From Suillus spraguei (taxonomy: Eukaryota; Basidiomycota; Agaricomycetes; Boletales; Suillaceae): a DNA stretch of 64,000 nt. The notes below the pieces were generated by a model that did not search any database, was not told where the DNA came from, and saw nothing but the letters and a program-made list of their open reading frames with translations. The position numbers and the translations under genes are program-made. Positions 13,195 to 24,256 of the stretch are shown one piece after another. The stretch is from assembly GCA_016800925.1 (NCBI GenBank), contig JABCPU010000339.1, forward strand, positions 1 to 64,000, in the 5' to 3' direction. The first letter of the stretch is position 1, and each line of letters starts with the position of its first letter.

Positions 13195-13350
13195 AAGCTC
13201 AGGCAAGTGAAAATGAGTGTAGGTGGGCCCAGACAAGTTCAAATGAGTGCAAGCAAGCAGACGGATACAGACAAGTCCAGATGAATACAGATGAGCCCAG
13301 ATAAATACAGACAAGTACAGATGAATACAACCACAAATGAATGCAGGTGA
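13195..13350. repeat. Degenerate ~20-bp minisatellite
   Basis: Repeated units of the form acagacaagtccagatgaat are present, best preserved at 13262-13325. The array produces long but meaningless Leu/Cys/Ile-rich minus-strand frames. Confidence 0.65.
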
Positions 13351-13643
13351 GTTGAGAGAGAAGAGAAGAGTATGGCTGAAAAATCCGAGAAGCAAGGCAT
13401 GAGGGGGAAAAGCTGAGGAACATGGTTTGAGTGCAAGCCTGAAGAGGCCAATGGGGCGCGGTACGCTTATGTTGGTTGAGCCTCTGCAATATATGTCAAT
13501 GAGTTATGTCTAAATTTTTTTTCTCTTTCACTTACTATATAGTCCAGTGTAGTAGTGTAGAAACATCTCAGTTCTTCAAGAGACTGAGATGTAAGTCTGT
13601 ACTAGATTCTCGTGCGTCAGCATTGACTGACAAAAGCAATAGT

Positions 13644-13829
13644 GTACCTTGTTCTTATAGCCCTTCTCTCTCTGTCCTCATTAGCCTCTTCTCGCAAGAG
13701 AATCAACAATGTATTCAAGTTATACTGATAGATATCAGGTACTAGGGTTAGTCCAAATTTGACCTGTGTCATTCAAGCTCCAACCTTCGGCGAAATAGTC
13801 AGCTGAGAACTTACCTCACACCAGGTTTG
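13644..13829 (-). repeat. Right arm of the inverted repeat pair
   Basis: Reverse-complement copy of 12691-12876, starting gtacctt and running through gagaatcaacaatgtattcaag and ctagggttagtccaaa to ccaggttt. It shows substitutions and small indels against the left arm, so the duplication is not recent. Confidence 0.75.
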
Positions 13830-13956
13830 CCTGCCAAAAAATTCTTAACTCTAACCCCTAGTCCAAATTAGGCTAGGGCAGGAGGAACAGCTTCAATATT
13901 AGTGGAGCTATTGTCAAGTTTCAGCTACGCAAGCATATAGTACCTAGTGATGGCAA

Positions 13957-14386
13957 ATGTAAAAAATATATCAACCCTTGTTCCAAGGAACATCAATCAT
14001 GGCCAGAAAAGCCAAAAGAAACTGCAGCTGCCAATGCTCAAGCTTTCTGTCATAAGAAACACCACCCACTGCCCAATGATGTCCAACCAGCAGTCCACCA
14101 TGATGATGATGTAGAGAATGAGTGTGGTTATGAAGGTGGTGTCGACTGCTACTGGACTGAAGACAGTGATTACACATCAGACTCAGATTCAGACTGGTCT
14201 GATGGTGATGAGAGTGTTGTGGAGTTTGAGGGTGAAGAGCTGGAGCAGAATTTAAGAGCATTAAGAGCTGAGGTGGCACTAAGGTACCAACAAAATATGA
14301 AGAAGTTAGTGTGGCCTCAAAAATGATGATGAAAGGGTGGTGGAAAGTGGAGAGCAACAGGGCTTTGGGGTAACAGGGAATTCAAT
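13957..14386 (+). pseudogene. DDE transposase gene, 5' piece
   Basis: An acidic frame with DSDWSDGDESVVEFEGEELEQ followed by NLRALRAEV, then after a frame break WWKVESNRALG and TGNS. This order (acidic stretch, GEELEQNL, W.K.E.NR.LGYTGNS) is that of the N-terminal half of an abundant DDE transposase of Agaricomycetes (recollection). At least two single-base breaks are visible: near 14320, and at 14370 where gggtaacagg replaces an expected gggtatacagg. The matching downstream half is at 17131-17910, so the gene was split by the LTR insertions. Confidence 0.6.
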
Positions 14387-14786
14387 TTGAATGGCACAGC
14401 GCAATGCTCAGCTCCAAATCCCCTTTCTGTTCCCTATAAATACTTGTCAATAGCATTGTACTTCTTTAACTTGAATCTACTTGGTCTTGAACCCTGAAAT
14501 CCAGTAAGCTTCTGATAAGCTTTCTGTCTTTATCTGAACTTCACTTGAGCTTGTTGCTCATGTGTCTTTGACATCGCTGGACTTTGACCCCTGTCATTGT
14601 CTCTGATAACTATTATGTCAAGACAGACATATAGTTAATCTTAGAGTTGTTGTGTCTAAGTCTAGCAGGTTGCTAGCCTTGCATAACACAACTTAGACCT
14701 CCAGCCTAGGGAGATAAGATATGCATGAATAGGACAGCCTTATTGGGCGTTCATCGCAGACACCATCCAAGTTCGGTAACAGATGG
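14387..14786. other. Unassigned, LTR-like stretch
   Basis: About 400 bases between the DDE gene piece and the outer solo LTR. A TATA-like ccctataaatac at 14433 and a local palindrome (tgtgtctaag...cttagac region at 14650-14700) suggest regulatory or LTR sequence. No boundaries with a target duplication were found. Confidence 0.35.
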
Positions 14787-15613
14787 TGTTACAGTTGTAC
14801 ATGCCCCTATTCATTTTCCTCTCTACCTTGTATATCACATGATATGGAGCTTGCTACTCAGACATTTCCATCACTTCCATCAGACATCATGTGATGTCCT
14901 GACTCCCCATGACTTAATTCTTGGATCCTGCCGGTTTAGCATATGTGTATGCTAAACACATGCTCTTCACTTGACCCATGCATCTCAACATGTTGTATGA
15001 TATGTGCCTTCCCTTTTAGGATACACACTTACATTCTCATGGTTACCTGGTCTGTGCGCACATATTAACCTATATAAGTACAGTGTACTTGTAGTAGATT
15101 CCTTACTTTAATCTTACTGGGTTTTATCTAGAATCTCCTTCCCTTAGGCCTCTCAACCTAAGTTGTCTTGTTACGACCATGCAAAACCAGAGATTAGCAA
15201 GAAGTCCTGGTCTTACATGGGGTTGTACCGGAGGGTTGTAAGTCAAAGGGGCTTGGCCTCAGCTCGTATGCTGTGCCCCTTACCCGAGTATGTGCCCTTA
15301 ATTTCGGATGAAGTCCAAGGGAGAGTTCTGGTGGAGTCCGGATGGAGGGTCCGGACGAACTCTAAGGCAGGATAGCTCGACAGAGCTCCGATGGACTTCC
15401 GGATGAGCGCGGGAATGCGCCGGAACTATTTCCGGAAGGTAGGGAGTAATGGTAACACTACTGGAACAAGTTCCAAGTAGAACGGATGAAGGATGGACCG
15501 CTGGACAAAGTCCAGGGCAGGATAGGAGCAGAGCTCCAGAGGGAAAGATGATCCATAGATGTCAGAGGATAGGATAGGATGGATCCGAAGGACTAGGGGT
15601 CCGAAGGTCCGGA

Positions 15614-16113
15614 GCTCGGAGGAGCGGAGGAGCGGAGGAGCGGATGATCGGAGGAGCGGAGGAGCGGATGATCGGAGGAGTGGAGGAGCGGAGGAGCGGA
15701 GGAGTGGAGGAGCGGATGATCGGAGGAGCGGAGGAGCGGATGATCGGAGGAGTGGAGGAGCGGAGGAGCGGAGGAGTGGAGGAGCGGAGGAGCGGAGGAG
15801 CGGAGGAGCGGAGGAGCGGAGGAGCGGAGGAGCGGAGGAGCGGAGGAGCGGAGGAGCGGAGGAGCGGAGGAGCGGAGGAGCGGAGGAGCGGAGGAGCGGA
15901 GGAGCGGAGGAGCGGAGGAGGAGCGGAGGAGCGGAGGAGCGGAGGAGCGGAGGAGCGGAGGAGCGGAGGAGCGGAGGAGCGGAGGAGCGGAGGAGCGGAG
16001 GAGCGGAGGAGCGGAGGAGCGGAGGAGCGGAGGAGCGGGGAGGGAGCGGAGGAGCGGAGGAGCGGAGGAGCGGAGGAGCGGAGGGGGAGGAGCGGAGGAG
16101 CGGATGATCGGAT
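15614..16113 (+). repeat. 9-bp tandem array (ggaggagcg)
   Basis: Roughly 55 units of ggaggagcg, with interspersed ggatgatcg and ggaggagtg variants at the left side and few interruptions (gaggaggagcg near 15916, ggggaggga near 16036). Because the period is a multiple of three and the unit lacks stops in the plus frames, it opens two long plus-strand frames rich in Glu, Arg, Ser and Gly. These are artefacts of the repeat. Confidence 0.95.
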
Positions 16114-16754
16114 GATCGGATGAGCGTAGCTCTGTGGATCTTAGAGGAAGTGTTGGCTACTAGAGAGGAGTAGGTCCGGATATGGTGTAGAGATAGTATA
16201 GACTACTCTGGACAAGGTCCGGAATAGAAACAGACAGTATAAGACTACCAAAGGTAGAGTCGGAGGTGAAACAGATGATAGAAAGAGATGGACGAAGTCC
16301 GAACAGATTATAGGACATAGGATCAAAGCTCCGGCCTAGGGAGTAATCCCTTAGGCCTGAGTTGGAAGCTTACAAGGGCCGGAGCCCAAGTGCAAGAACG
16401 GAGACGGAGTTATATAGACATGATAACAGGATACAGAGTAGTCAAAGGAATATACAGAAGTAGGAACAATGAATCAGACTAAGGTCTGCAGGAGTTGTAC
16501 TACATGTTTATATACTGTAGGAGCATGCCGGAGGGTAAGTACGGATAGTCCGAGGCTATGTCTGAAACATACGGAAAACACATTAGTAAGTACAGCGGGA
16601 CATAAGGCTATGAACTCGGAGATGAAGCTTGTATGAAATACTTATCAAGACGGAGGCAGAGATCACCGAGAACCGGAAGCACAGAGATACCCAGAAGCCG
16701 GAGACACAGGTATATTCTAAAAGGGGTAATGCGCAGGTGCGCGGGAATAGTTCG

Positions 16755-16825
16755 GATATGAACTCGGATCGGATATGGACACGGATCGGATATGGACACG
16801 GATCGGATATGGACACAGATGGATA
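16755..16825 (+). repeat. 17-bp tandem array (ggatatggacacggatc)
   Basis: About four units in copy 1 of LTR family A. The same array is expanded at 38860-39085 in copy 3. Since 17 is not a multiple of three, each unit shifts the frame, and all three plus frames stay open. Confidence 0.88.
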
Positions 16826-17130
16826 TGGATTGGAGTGGATGGGTGGATCGGATATGTGAACTGGATTGGATGGGTGGATCAGATATGTGTAGGTTGGGTG
16901 TCTGGATGTCCATGGATTGGATTTGATCTAGGCCTGAATGTACGGTATATGACATGTCTAAATCATCTCTAAGTCTAAGCACTCCTTAGCCTTAGTCTCT
17001 ATTCTTGATCTTATACTTGACTTAGCTAAGTCTTGTACATCAAACCTTTATTCTTGTGCTTAGGTCTAGAACTCTCAAGCCCTAAGCTCTCTTTTGAGCC
17101 TGCTTGTTAGAACTACCTCAGTTTGTAACA

Positions 17131-17910
17131 GATGGTACAGACTCCAAAGGCTCATATAAAGCCTACTCTGGGTCATCAGTCAGAAACCCTGCTCACATAT
17201 TTGGTTACCTCTCTGATCTCTCCATGGACTCAGATACCGAAGACGAGCAAGATAATACCAAACAATTTTCATACCATTCCACAGCACCACAACTGAAGCG
17301 TCAAAAATGTGATGTCCCATATTGTGTTGAAAGGGCCAAAAAGCAGAAGCAGCAACTTGAGGACCTTGCAGCAGCATTACAAGACATTGAAAAGATCATT
17401 TTGTCCAAAAAGACTCAATTTGCAGGAGGGATCCATGGACTCCAAGCAATATGAGCTCACACCATCCAACGTCATCTTACCTTGATCATCTGTAATGGCT
17501 GAAAATTCACTGATGCATCCCAGCATGCTGCAGAATCCCATGGCTTTGCATCAGGATGGGGTGAAAGACAGCTCCACAGCTGGACTTGGACTTGGGTAAA
17601 CTTGCGTGAGCTGCCAAAATCTTACTGTGGGTGTCACACTAAGGTATACTCACTCCTTATCAATCCTGACATTGCTGGAGAGTACAGGACTTACCTTTGG
17701 TCTAATAAATGGGCTGTTAACTCCAAAAAACTTGCTCAATTTACCAGTGGGAAGTTGATTCACAGTGCTGCCAGCAAACACTTGCAGCACGTGGTTGATG
17801 AAGAGATGCCAAAAGGTTTGGGAAAGTACCTGGAGTTGGAACTCTTTCCCCACATCCACATGAAAGTTGCACATGGTATTTCCTTAAGCAATGCTCATTG
17901 CTGGTGTTAA
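17131..17910 (+). pseudogene. DDE transposase gene, middle piece
   Basis: Continues the gene begun at 13957. Visible landmarks are GYLSDLS with acidic residues, KCDVPYCVERAKKQKQQLEDL, DIEKIILSKKTQFAGG (about 17390-17430), then after frame breaks CHTKVYSLL, SNKWAVNSKKLAQFT, VDEEMPKGLGKYLELELFP and KVAHGISL (to 17890). This is the order of the helix-turn-helix part of the same Agaricomycete DDE transposase family. The catalytic DDE part that should follow is absent: the sequence passes into LTR-like DNA at 17905. Several frame breaks (for example near 17450-17600) make it non-functional. Confidence 0.72.
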
Positions 17911-18229
17911 GGTTGTACTCAAAGAGTAATGGATCTAAAGGGCTTTGGCCTCAGCTTGTATGCTATGCCCCTTTCCTGGGTATTGCCCTTTATTTCAGAG
18001 GTGAAGGTATATGTCTGAAGCATCCAAAGATAGATACATATCAGATCCAGACATCTGGAGGTAACAGATATAGTTTGTCTGAAGGATATTTGCATGTAGG
18101 TATGGAATGAGGTATAAGACTAGTTTCGAACAGTGTCCTAACTAGAAACTAACAAAGATAGACTACCCAAAGGTAGAGCCAGAGATATAGACTATAGGAG
18201 ATAATCCTAAGTCTCGGAAGTTGACTAGA
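17905..18229 (+). mobile_element. Degenerate LTR of family A
   Basis: Begins TGTTAAGG and contains aaagggctttggcctcagcttgtatgct followed by gcccctttcctgggtat, a diverged version of the first 150 bases of family A LTRs. It is cut off at its 3' side by the start of copy 2. Only a fragment. Confidence 0.6.
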
Positions 18230-18860
18230 TGTTACAACCATGCAAAACAGGGGCTTCTAAGAAGTCCTGGTCTTACATGGGGTTGTACTGGAGGGACAGA
18301 AAGTCGAAGGGGCTTGGCCTCAGCTCGTACGCTGTGCCCCTTACCTGAGTACGTGCCCTTAATTTTGGATGAAGTCCAAGGGGGAGTTATAGTGAAGTCC
18401 GGACGGAGTCCGGATGAACTCTGTAGGACAGGATAGCTCAATAGAGCTCCGAAGGACTTCTGGATGGTAGGGAGTAATGGTAACACTACTGGAACAAGTT
18501 CCAAGTAGAATGGATGAAGGATGGACTTCTGCACAAAGTCCAGGGCAGGATAGGAGCAAAGCTCTGGAGGGACAGATGATCCATAGGTGTCAGAGGATAG
18601 GATAGGATAGGTCCGGAGCTTGGAGGAGTGGAAGAGCAGAAGAGTGGACGAGCAGATGATCGGATGAGCATAGCTCTATGGATCTTAGGGGAAGTGTTGA
18701 CTACTAGAGGGGAGTAGGTCCAGATATGGTATAGAAATAGTATAGACTACTTTGGACAAGGTCTGGAATAGAAACAGACAGGATAAGACTACCAAAGGTA
18801 GAGTCGGAGGTGAAACGGACAAAGTCCAAAAAGGATATAGGACAAAGGATCAAGGCTCCG
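18230..18860 (+). mobile_element. Solo LTR family A, copy 2, 3'-truncated
   Basis: Starts TGTTACAACCATGC and follows copy 1 through caaagtccagggcagg and the ggatcaaggctccg block, with no 9-bp array (only a few degenerate ggaggagtgg units at 18620). The match stops at about 18860, eight bases before the left tip of the KDZ element. The remaining 3' part of the LTR is not found beyond the right tip of that element. Confidence 0.75.
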
Positions 18861-18868
18861 AGCCCCTT

Positions 18869-18945
18869 CAGTGACAAACTCCGTACTATACGGGTCACCC
18901 GACCCACATAATATCCCGTCAAAGACGGGCCAGCGGATGGTGGGC
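18869..18945 (+). repeat. Left terminal inverted repeat of the KDZ element
   Basis: Starts CAGTGACAAACTCCG. Compared with the reverse complement of 36538-36614 it shares CAGTGA, CTCC, TATACG, the 13-base core CATAATATCCCGT and GGGCCAGCGGA at corresponding positions, with only one base of length difference over the span. Confidence 0.82.
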
Positions 18946-19455
18946 CGAGGTTATGTATATCCTCGATGTTGACGGATGGGCCGGGGGGAATATTATTTCC
19001 GATGGAGACGGGTGGGCCGGGAGACTTATATTTTCGGGAGAGACGGGTGGGCCGAGGGAAACATGATTTCTAATGTTGACGGATGGGCCAGGGGGATATA
19101 ATCCCCGACAGAGATGGGTGGGCTCATCTGGGTAGTATGTAGAGTAGGATATTATAGACAGCTGGGCTGAAGAGAGATGCAAGGCAAATATTATTGCATA
19201 GACGGGTGGGCCGAGGTAAGAGAATATTACATATACGGGTGGGCCGAGGTGAGAGAATATTACATATATGGGTGGGCCAAGGTGAGAGAATATTACATAT
19301 ACGGGTGGGCCGACGTGGGGTGTATTACATAGACGGGTGGGCCGAGGGTGCAGTAAAATATTTATTGCATAGACGGGTGGGCCGATGTGGGGGAATTTTA
19401 CATAGACAGGTGGGCCGAGGTAAAATATATTACATATACGGGTGGGCCTAGATAT
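18930..19455 (+). repeat. Left subterminal minisatellite (GACGGGTGGGCCGAGG)
   Basis: About 15 units of roughly 33-40 bases, each with a conserved gacgggtgggccgagg core and an A/T-rich linker such as agaatattacatata. It lies immediately inside the left terminal repeat and is repeated in reverse complement inside the right one. Confidence 0.9.
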
Positions 19456-19599
19456 GTATCATAAAGACGTACAGCTGATGTAGCCACCAGAGAATCAAAC
19501 ACATAGGATACATGCACCCTATGAGTGGATATACCTACCATCAACCACCAAAATCTAAACCCTGAAGCACAAAAACCTGAATTCATCATGTCTGACATT

Positions 19600-21870
19600 C
19601 ATCGATAATTGAGGTGCCGGGTGCCGGGTACCAAGTCCCGAATCCAGGAACTCGAAACTGGAGATGCAAACTAGAGATTTCCTGAATTCCAGATACCCGG
19701 ACACCCGAAACACAACACACAAGGTGAAAGATGTAAAGTCCATGTGTGGAGTCATCTAGTGCTGAGTGCCGGGTGCAGGTGCAGAGTACTGAAACTAGAA
19801 ACTAGAAACTCGAGATTTGAGACAAAACAGACATCTACCAAAAATGTGTGGATCAAAGTTTTGTTGTTGCCTGACATGTGTCTGAGTCCGAGGACCGAAC
19901 CCCGAAATTGTAGACTACCAGATTTCGGGATTTGGGGTTCGGCACTCGAGATTCAAGATTTGAGATGAAAAAGATATCTACCAAAAATGTGTGGATCAAA
20001 GTCATTTTATTGCCTCACATTGTTTTCGGTCTCAAGTGCAAAAGCCAGAGTACCGAACTGCGAACCCCTAAATAGTAGACTACCAGATTTTGGAGTTTGG
20101 AGTTCGGCACTTAGAATGTGTGGATCAATAGGTGTCTATTGCTTCACATTGTTCTGAGTCCCGAGTTGCGAGTGCTGGGTGCCGGGGTTCAGGGATCAGC
20201 ACTGACAATATGTTGCTCAAGATCTTTCACATTATGAGTACCAAGTCCCGAGTGCCGAGTGCTGGGTGCCGGGTGCCGGAGCTCGGAAGTCCCGAGTCCC
20301 GAGTGCCGGGTGCCGGAGTTCGGGGTTCGGCACATACAATATGTGGATCGAGGACTTTCACATTGTTTTGACTGCCGAACCCCGAGCTCTGGCACCCGGG
20401 AGTTAGCACAATGTGAGGCAATACCATAATATTGATTTACACATGTTGAGTGCCGAACCCCGAGCTCCGGCACCCGGGAGCGAGCACAATGTGAGGCAAT
20501 ACCATGATATTGATTTACACAAGTTGAGTGCCGAACCCGAGCTCCGGCACCCGGGAGCTAGCACAATGTGAGGCAATACCATAATATTGATTTACACATC
20601 TTGAGTGCCGAACCCCGAGCTCCGGCACCCGGGAGCTAGCACAATGTGAGGCAATACCATAATATTGATTTACACATCTTGAGTGCCGAACCCCGAGCTC
20701 CGGCACCCGGGAGTTAGCACAATGTGAGGCAATACCATAATATTGATTTACACATGTGGAGTGTCGAACCCCGAGCTCCGGCACCCGGGAGCTAGCACAA
20801 TGTGAGGCAATACCATGATATTGATTTACACAAGTTGAGTGCCGAACCCCGAGCTCCGGCACCCGGCACTCGGTGTTTGGCACTCAACTTGTGTAAATAA
20901 ATATCATGGTGTTGCCTCACATTGTGCTCACTCCCGGGTGCCGAGCTCGGGGTTCGGCACTCAACTTGTGTAAATCAATATCATGGTATTGCCTCACATG
21001 GTAACCCAGCACTCGGTGATCGTGATTCGGGACTCAACTTTGTATTGCCTCACATTGTTCTAACTCACGGGTGGCGGGGTTCGGGGCTCGGTGTGAAAAT
21101 ATATGGATCAATATCTGTCTCAGTGTTATGAGTACCACGTCCCAAGTCCCGAGTGCCGGGTGCCGGAGTTCGGGGTTCGGCATTCAACATGTGTACATCA
21201 ATATCTTTGTATTGACTCACATTGTTCTCACTCCCGGGTGCTGGGGTTCGGGGTTGGGTGGTTAAATATGTGGATCAATATCTTTCACATGGTTATGAGT
21301 CCCGAGTCCAGATTCCCAACTGCCGGGTGCCGGAGTTCGGGGTTTGGCACTCCCCACGTGTAAATCAATATCTTGGATTGCCTCACATGTTTCTCACTCC
21401 CGGGTGCCGGGGTTCGGGGGTCAGTGATAAAAATGTGCATCGACATCTTTCACATTGTTATAAGTTCCAAGGCCCGAGTCCCGAGTGCCGGGTGCCGGAG
21501 TTCGGGGTTCGGCACTGAACATGTGTAAATCAATATCTTTGTATTGCCTCATATTGTTCTAACTCCCGAGTGCCGGAGTTCGGGGTTCAGCACATCAGAT
21601 ATGTGGATCGATATCTGTCACATGGTGATGAGTCCCAACTCCAGGGTCCTGGGGTCCGGGGTTCGGCACTTCACATATATGGAATGATATGTTTCACAAT
21701 GTGACCCGGCACCCGGCACAAGGTAATTCGACAGAGATGTTTCAAATTCTTTAAATTGTGTGTTGTGTTTCAGGTAGCCGGATATCCGGAAGTCGCGAAA
21801 TATCAATTGTGAATCTCCATTGTCCAGTTCCGGATGTCCGGACTTGGCATCCAGCACTGACATTCATTCA
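19600..21870. repeat. Left CpG-rich satellite block (78-bp core array)
   Basis: Built from variants of a unit holding ccgagtcccgagtgccggg, ggagttcggggttcggcac and an A/T-rich part (acatgtgtaaatcaatatc, attgcctcacattgt). At about 20380-20865 six units repeat with a strict 78-base period, so the minus strand stays open with a 26-residue repeat (PELGVRHSTCVNQYYGIASH core). At about 20870 the orientation flips, giving a large foldback. No gene is present. Confidence 0.9.
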
Positions 21871-21900
21871 AACATTGTATATACATCTATGAACCTACAA

Positions 21901-24037
21901 TTATGTAGCCATTTCACCCTCATCAGCAGAGGGTTCAACCTTCACCTCAACATCCATATCATCAGAATCATATTCTGGGACAAGGTTGCCCGGATCATCT
22001 GGGTCCACAAGTTCGCCGGACGTTTGTGGACCCTCAGGCTGAATCTGGCTCAGCTCAAATATGAGACCCTCAATGATAGATGCAGGCTGGACTTTCGGAG
22101 ATGGAGGCTCCATTCCTGCCATATCCAAGTCAATGAGGGGAGCAAGTGCAGATGGGAGTGGTGAGATGGCCAGGGGGACGGATTGATCAAGCAAAAAGGT
22201 TGCATTGACAGGAGAGTCGGGAAGTGGAAATGAAGGGTGCCGGTCCATGACTTTGCGACGAAGGCCCTCATGGAGGCGTTGCAGGGTATCAATCTTACCA
22301 TCCTGCTCCGCCACACGAGCCTCAAGAAGAGCAATTCGAGCGGCACCATCCCGAATCGCAATTGCCATGGAATGGAGATCCGGCATGGGAACATCCAGTG
22401 CCGGACGAGGCACTGGGGCGCTTGAAGACGGAATAGCTAAGTGAAAGATAAGGTCAGATGGTCATAGACAATTGGGGTGACTCACAAGCTGATGCAGGTG
22501 CAGGTGTCTTGGGGGCAGTGATTGTCTTGCTGCGCCCACGGGACTGTGCCTTGGGTGTGGTAACAGCAGGGACAGCTGGAGTGCCGGAGGGGCCACGAGA
22601 TTGACTGCGAGTTCGGGCTTTGGACTGCGAGGCAGCCGGCGCATTGGAGGGTGCTCTGGAAGGTGTCCTGGAGCGAGCCTGCCGGTGGTAGACTTCCCTC
22701 GAATACGTTTTGGCGGGGATCCCATGGATGCTGGGACACATTTGATCTTCTTGGTGGCGCAGCGGACGCACGACAAACATGGGGCACGGGTCCTCCTGTC
22801 CAACCGAGTGGCGCAGGGCCACTTCTCCTGGGTGCAATAATGGCAGGGGTTGTTCTGTGGGTTCCATTAGTTGATGGACTCATTGGAATTCATTAGAGTA
22901 CTCACTGGGCCGGGAATGAGAATATCACCTGTATCCATGACTGCAGGTTCCTCAGCCGGAGTGCTGGACATTGCCTGGGGGGTCTCGACAACCTCCGGAC
23001 GACTGCCGGAGGTGGCCTGACAATGGGTAAGTACAGGGGGAGGTCCGGACAAAGAATGATGACTCACCATCACCTTGGGTGGACTGCCGGCAATGAGCTG
23101 ATGATACATAAGCATTTTTCCAAGTGCCGGACAACTAAATATTACTTACTGAAGCAGGACCAAACAATTGCTTCTTTGGGGAACGTGGTGAACGAGGGGA
23201 ATGAGGCGTCCCTACACCAATTGTGGAAGGCCGGGGAACGTTGAGCGCCGGCACTCCACTCGAAATAGGCTACAGAAAATTGAGAGAATGAAAACAATGA
23301 GCTGGACGACATACCTGAACAATTGTGTCTTCATCATCTTCCGACTCCACAAGCACATTCTGCTTGACATGGCGAGTTGCCTTGACCCGCTTGCGACCCT
23401 TCTTGGCCGACTTCGGAGGTGAGGAAGAGTGTCCGGACATCATGGGGGACTTCCTCTTCCTGCTCCCTTCCACCTCCGGCTCTGGGTCAGCAACAACCGC
23501 CTTACCTTTTCCTTTGTCCCGGAGCTCGGAGGTGGCATGGGTGGAAGAACCAGCGACATTGCCGGCGATGACGGGTGGGGAGGGAAGGTCCACAGTGATT
23601 GGGCCAATGGAAGGGTTAGGCATGACAGGGAGATCACCTGAATGGTCACCTAACGCCTCCCAGGCGCGAATCTTGCTGCGCCAGGAGTGTTTCAACACCC
23701 GGGGGTCGTCATGACCGATGCTGTGCCAGTTGGGCCACACCCGGGGAGTCATGGACCTGACTCTCATCAACTCCTTGGAGCAGGATGCAATGATGCCGGG
23801 CATGTAAGGCCCTTTCTCATGCTCCCGGACAATCTCAGCCTACCCAGATCTTAGAAAAACCAAAAGTAAAATTAACACATGAATGGTGCTTACCACAAGA
23901 TTAGTGACTTGTGCTGTCAGAGCAAGGTGGGCTTGGCCAGTGCCGGCAGGCATGAGCCGAGCCCCGGCGATGATGCCCACAATCTGAGCAGTGGTTGCCT
24001 TGAGACTGGCCAAAGAGGTTTCAACTGAAGTAGACAT
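21901..24037 (-). CDS. Cysteine-cluster protein of the KDZ element (function unknown)
   Basis: A multi-exon minus gene. The start chosen is the ATG at 24037 (MSTSVETSLASLKATTAQIV), with a GTAAGC donor after TNLV near 23892. The next exon (about 23842 down to 23310) has PGIIASCSKELMRV and VWPNWHSIGHDD, then Pro/Ser-rich and basic stretches (KSAKKGRKRVKATRHVKQ). A later exon near 22850-22700 has paired cysteines: Cys-x2-Cys then Cys, and CLSCVRCATKKIKC, suggesting metal binding. The C-terminal exon (22413-21901) begins with a heptad-like EARVAEQDGKIDTLQRLHEGL and ends acidic. Proteins with this layout (helical head, basic middle, Cys cluster, coiled coil, acidic tail) are frequent beside Agaricomycete transposons (recollection). 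A DNA-binding helper role is an inference. Intron borders between 23310 and 22450 are only partly resolved. Confidence 0.65.
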
Positions 24038-24256
24038 TTGGATTGACTTGAAAGATGTGAAAAGCTGGAGATAAGTTTGAAATCTGTGATCACTTGGATG
24101 AAGTTTCAAAAGAAACCAGACAATTGAAGGACAATCTTGATAAGCGTTGATTGTTTGTCTTTGTTTGGTCGTGGTTCAACTTTCGGCCGTTGCCAGCCAT
24201 GTGTTGAACTTCGAAGTTATCAGTTATCAATCAGTTTGATCAGTTGATCAGACATC

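Larger units (their letters stand above)
15169..16954 (+). mobile_element. Solo LTR family A, copy 1 (1786 bp)
   Basis: Starts TGTTACGACC and ends TATATGACA, with the TG...CA tips of LTRs, flanked by a perfect 5-bp duplication TGTCT (15164-15168 and 16955-16959). The same sequence recurs at 37333-39188 with its own target duplication, and truncated at 18230-18860. No internal retrotransposon domain lies beside it, so it is a solo LTR left by recombination. It carries a 9-bp and a 17-bp tandem array. It is nested inside another LTR and is therefore younger than it. Confidence 0.88.
14787..17130 (+). mobile_element. Solo LTR, outer, carrying a nested solo LTR
   Basis: Starts TGTTACAG and ends TTTGTAACA, so the tips are inverted TGTTAC/GTAACA. 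It is flanked on both sides by GATGG (14782-14786 and 17131-17135), a 5-bp target duplication. A promoter-like ctatataag sits near 15072. Without the nested element (15169-16954 and one target copy) it is about 550 bases, a usual LTR size. It interrupts the DDE transposase gene; joining across one GATGG copy restores a continuous VTDGTDSK reading. Confidence 0.7.

Noticed and set aside
15559..16123. Plus-strand frames of 159-182 codons rich in Glu, Arg, Ser and Gly
   Set aside because: They exist only because the 9-bp LTR array has no stop codon; the same happens at 37676-38260.
20380..20870. Regular 78-bp array considered as a CRISPR array
   Set aside because: Units are tandem without variable spacers and the genome is eukaryotic.
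20189..21518. Frames with repeated PELGVRHSTCVNQYYGIASH-like peptides
   Set aside because: Translation of the 78-bp satellite; both strands are open and the array flips orientation.
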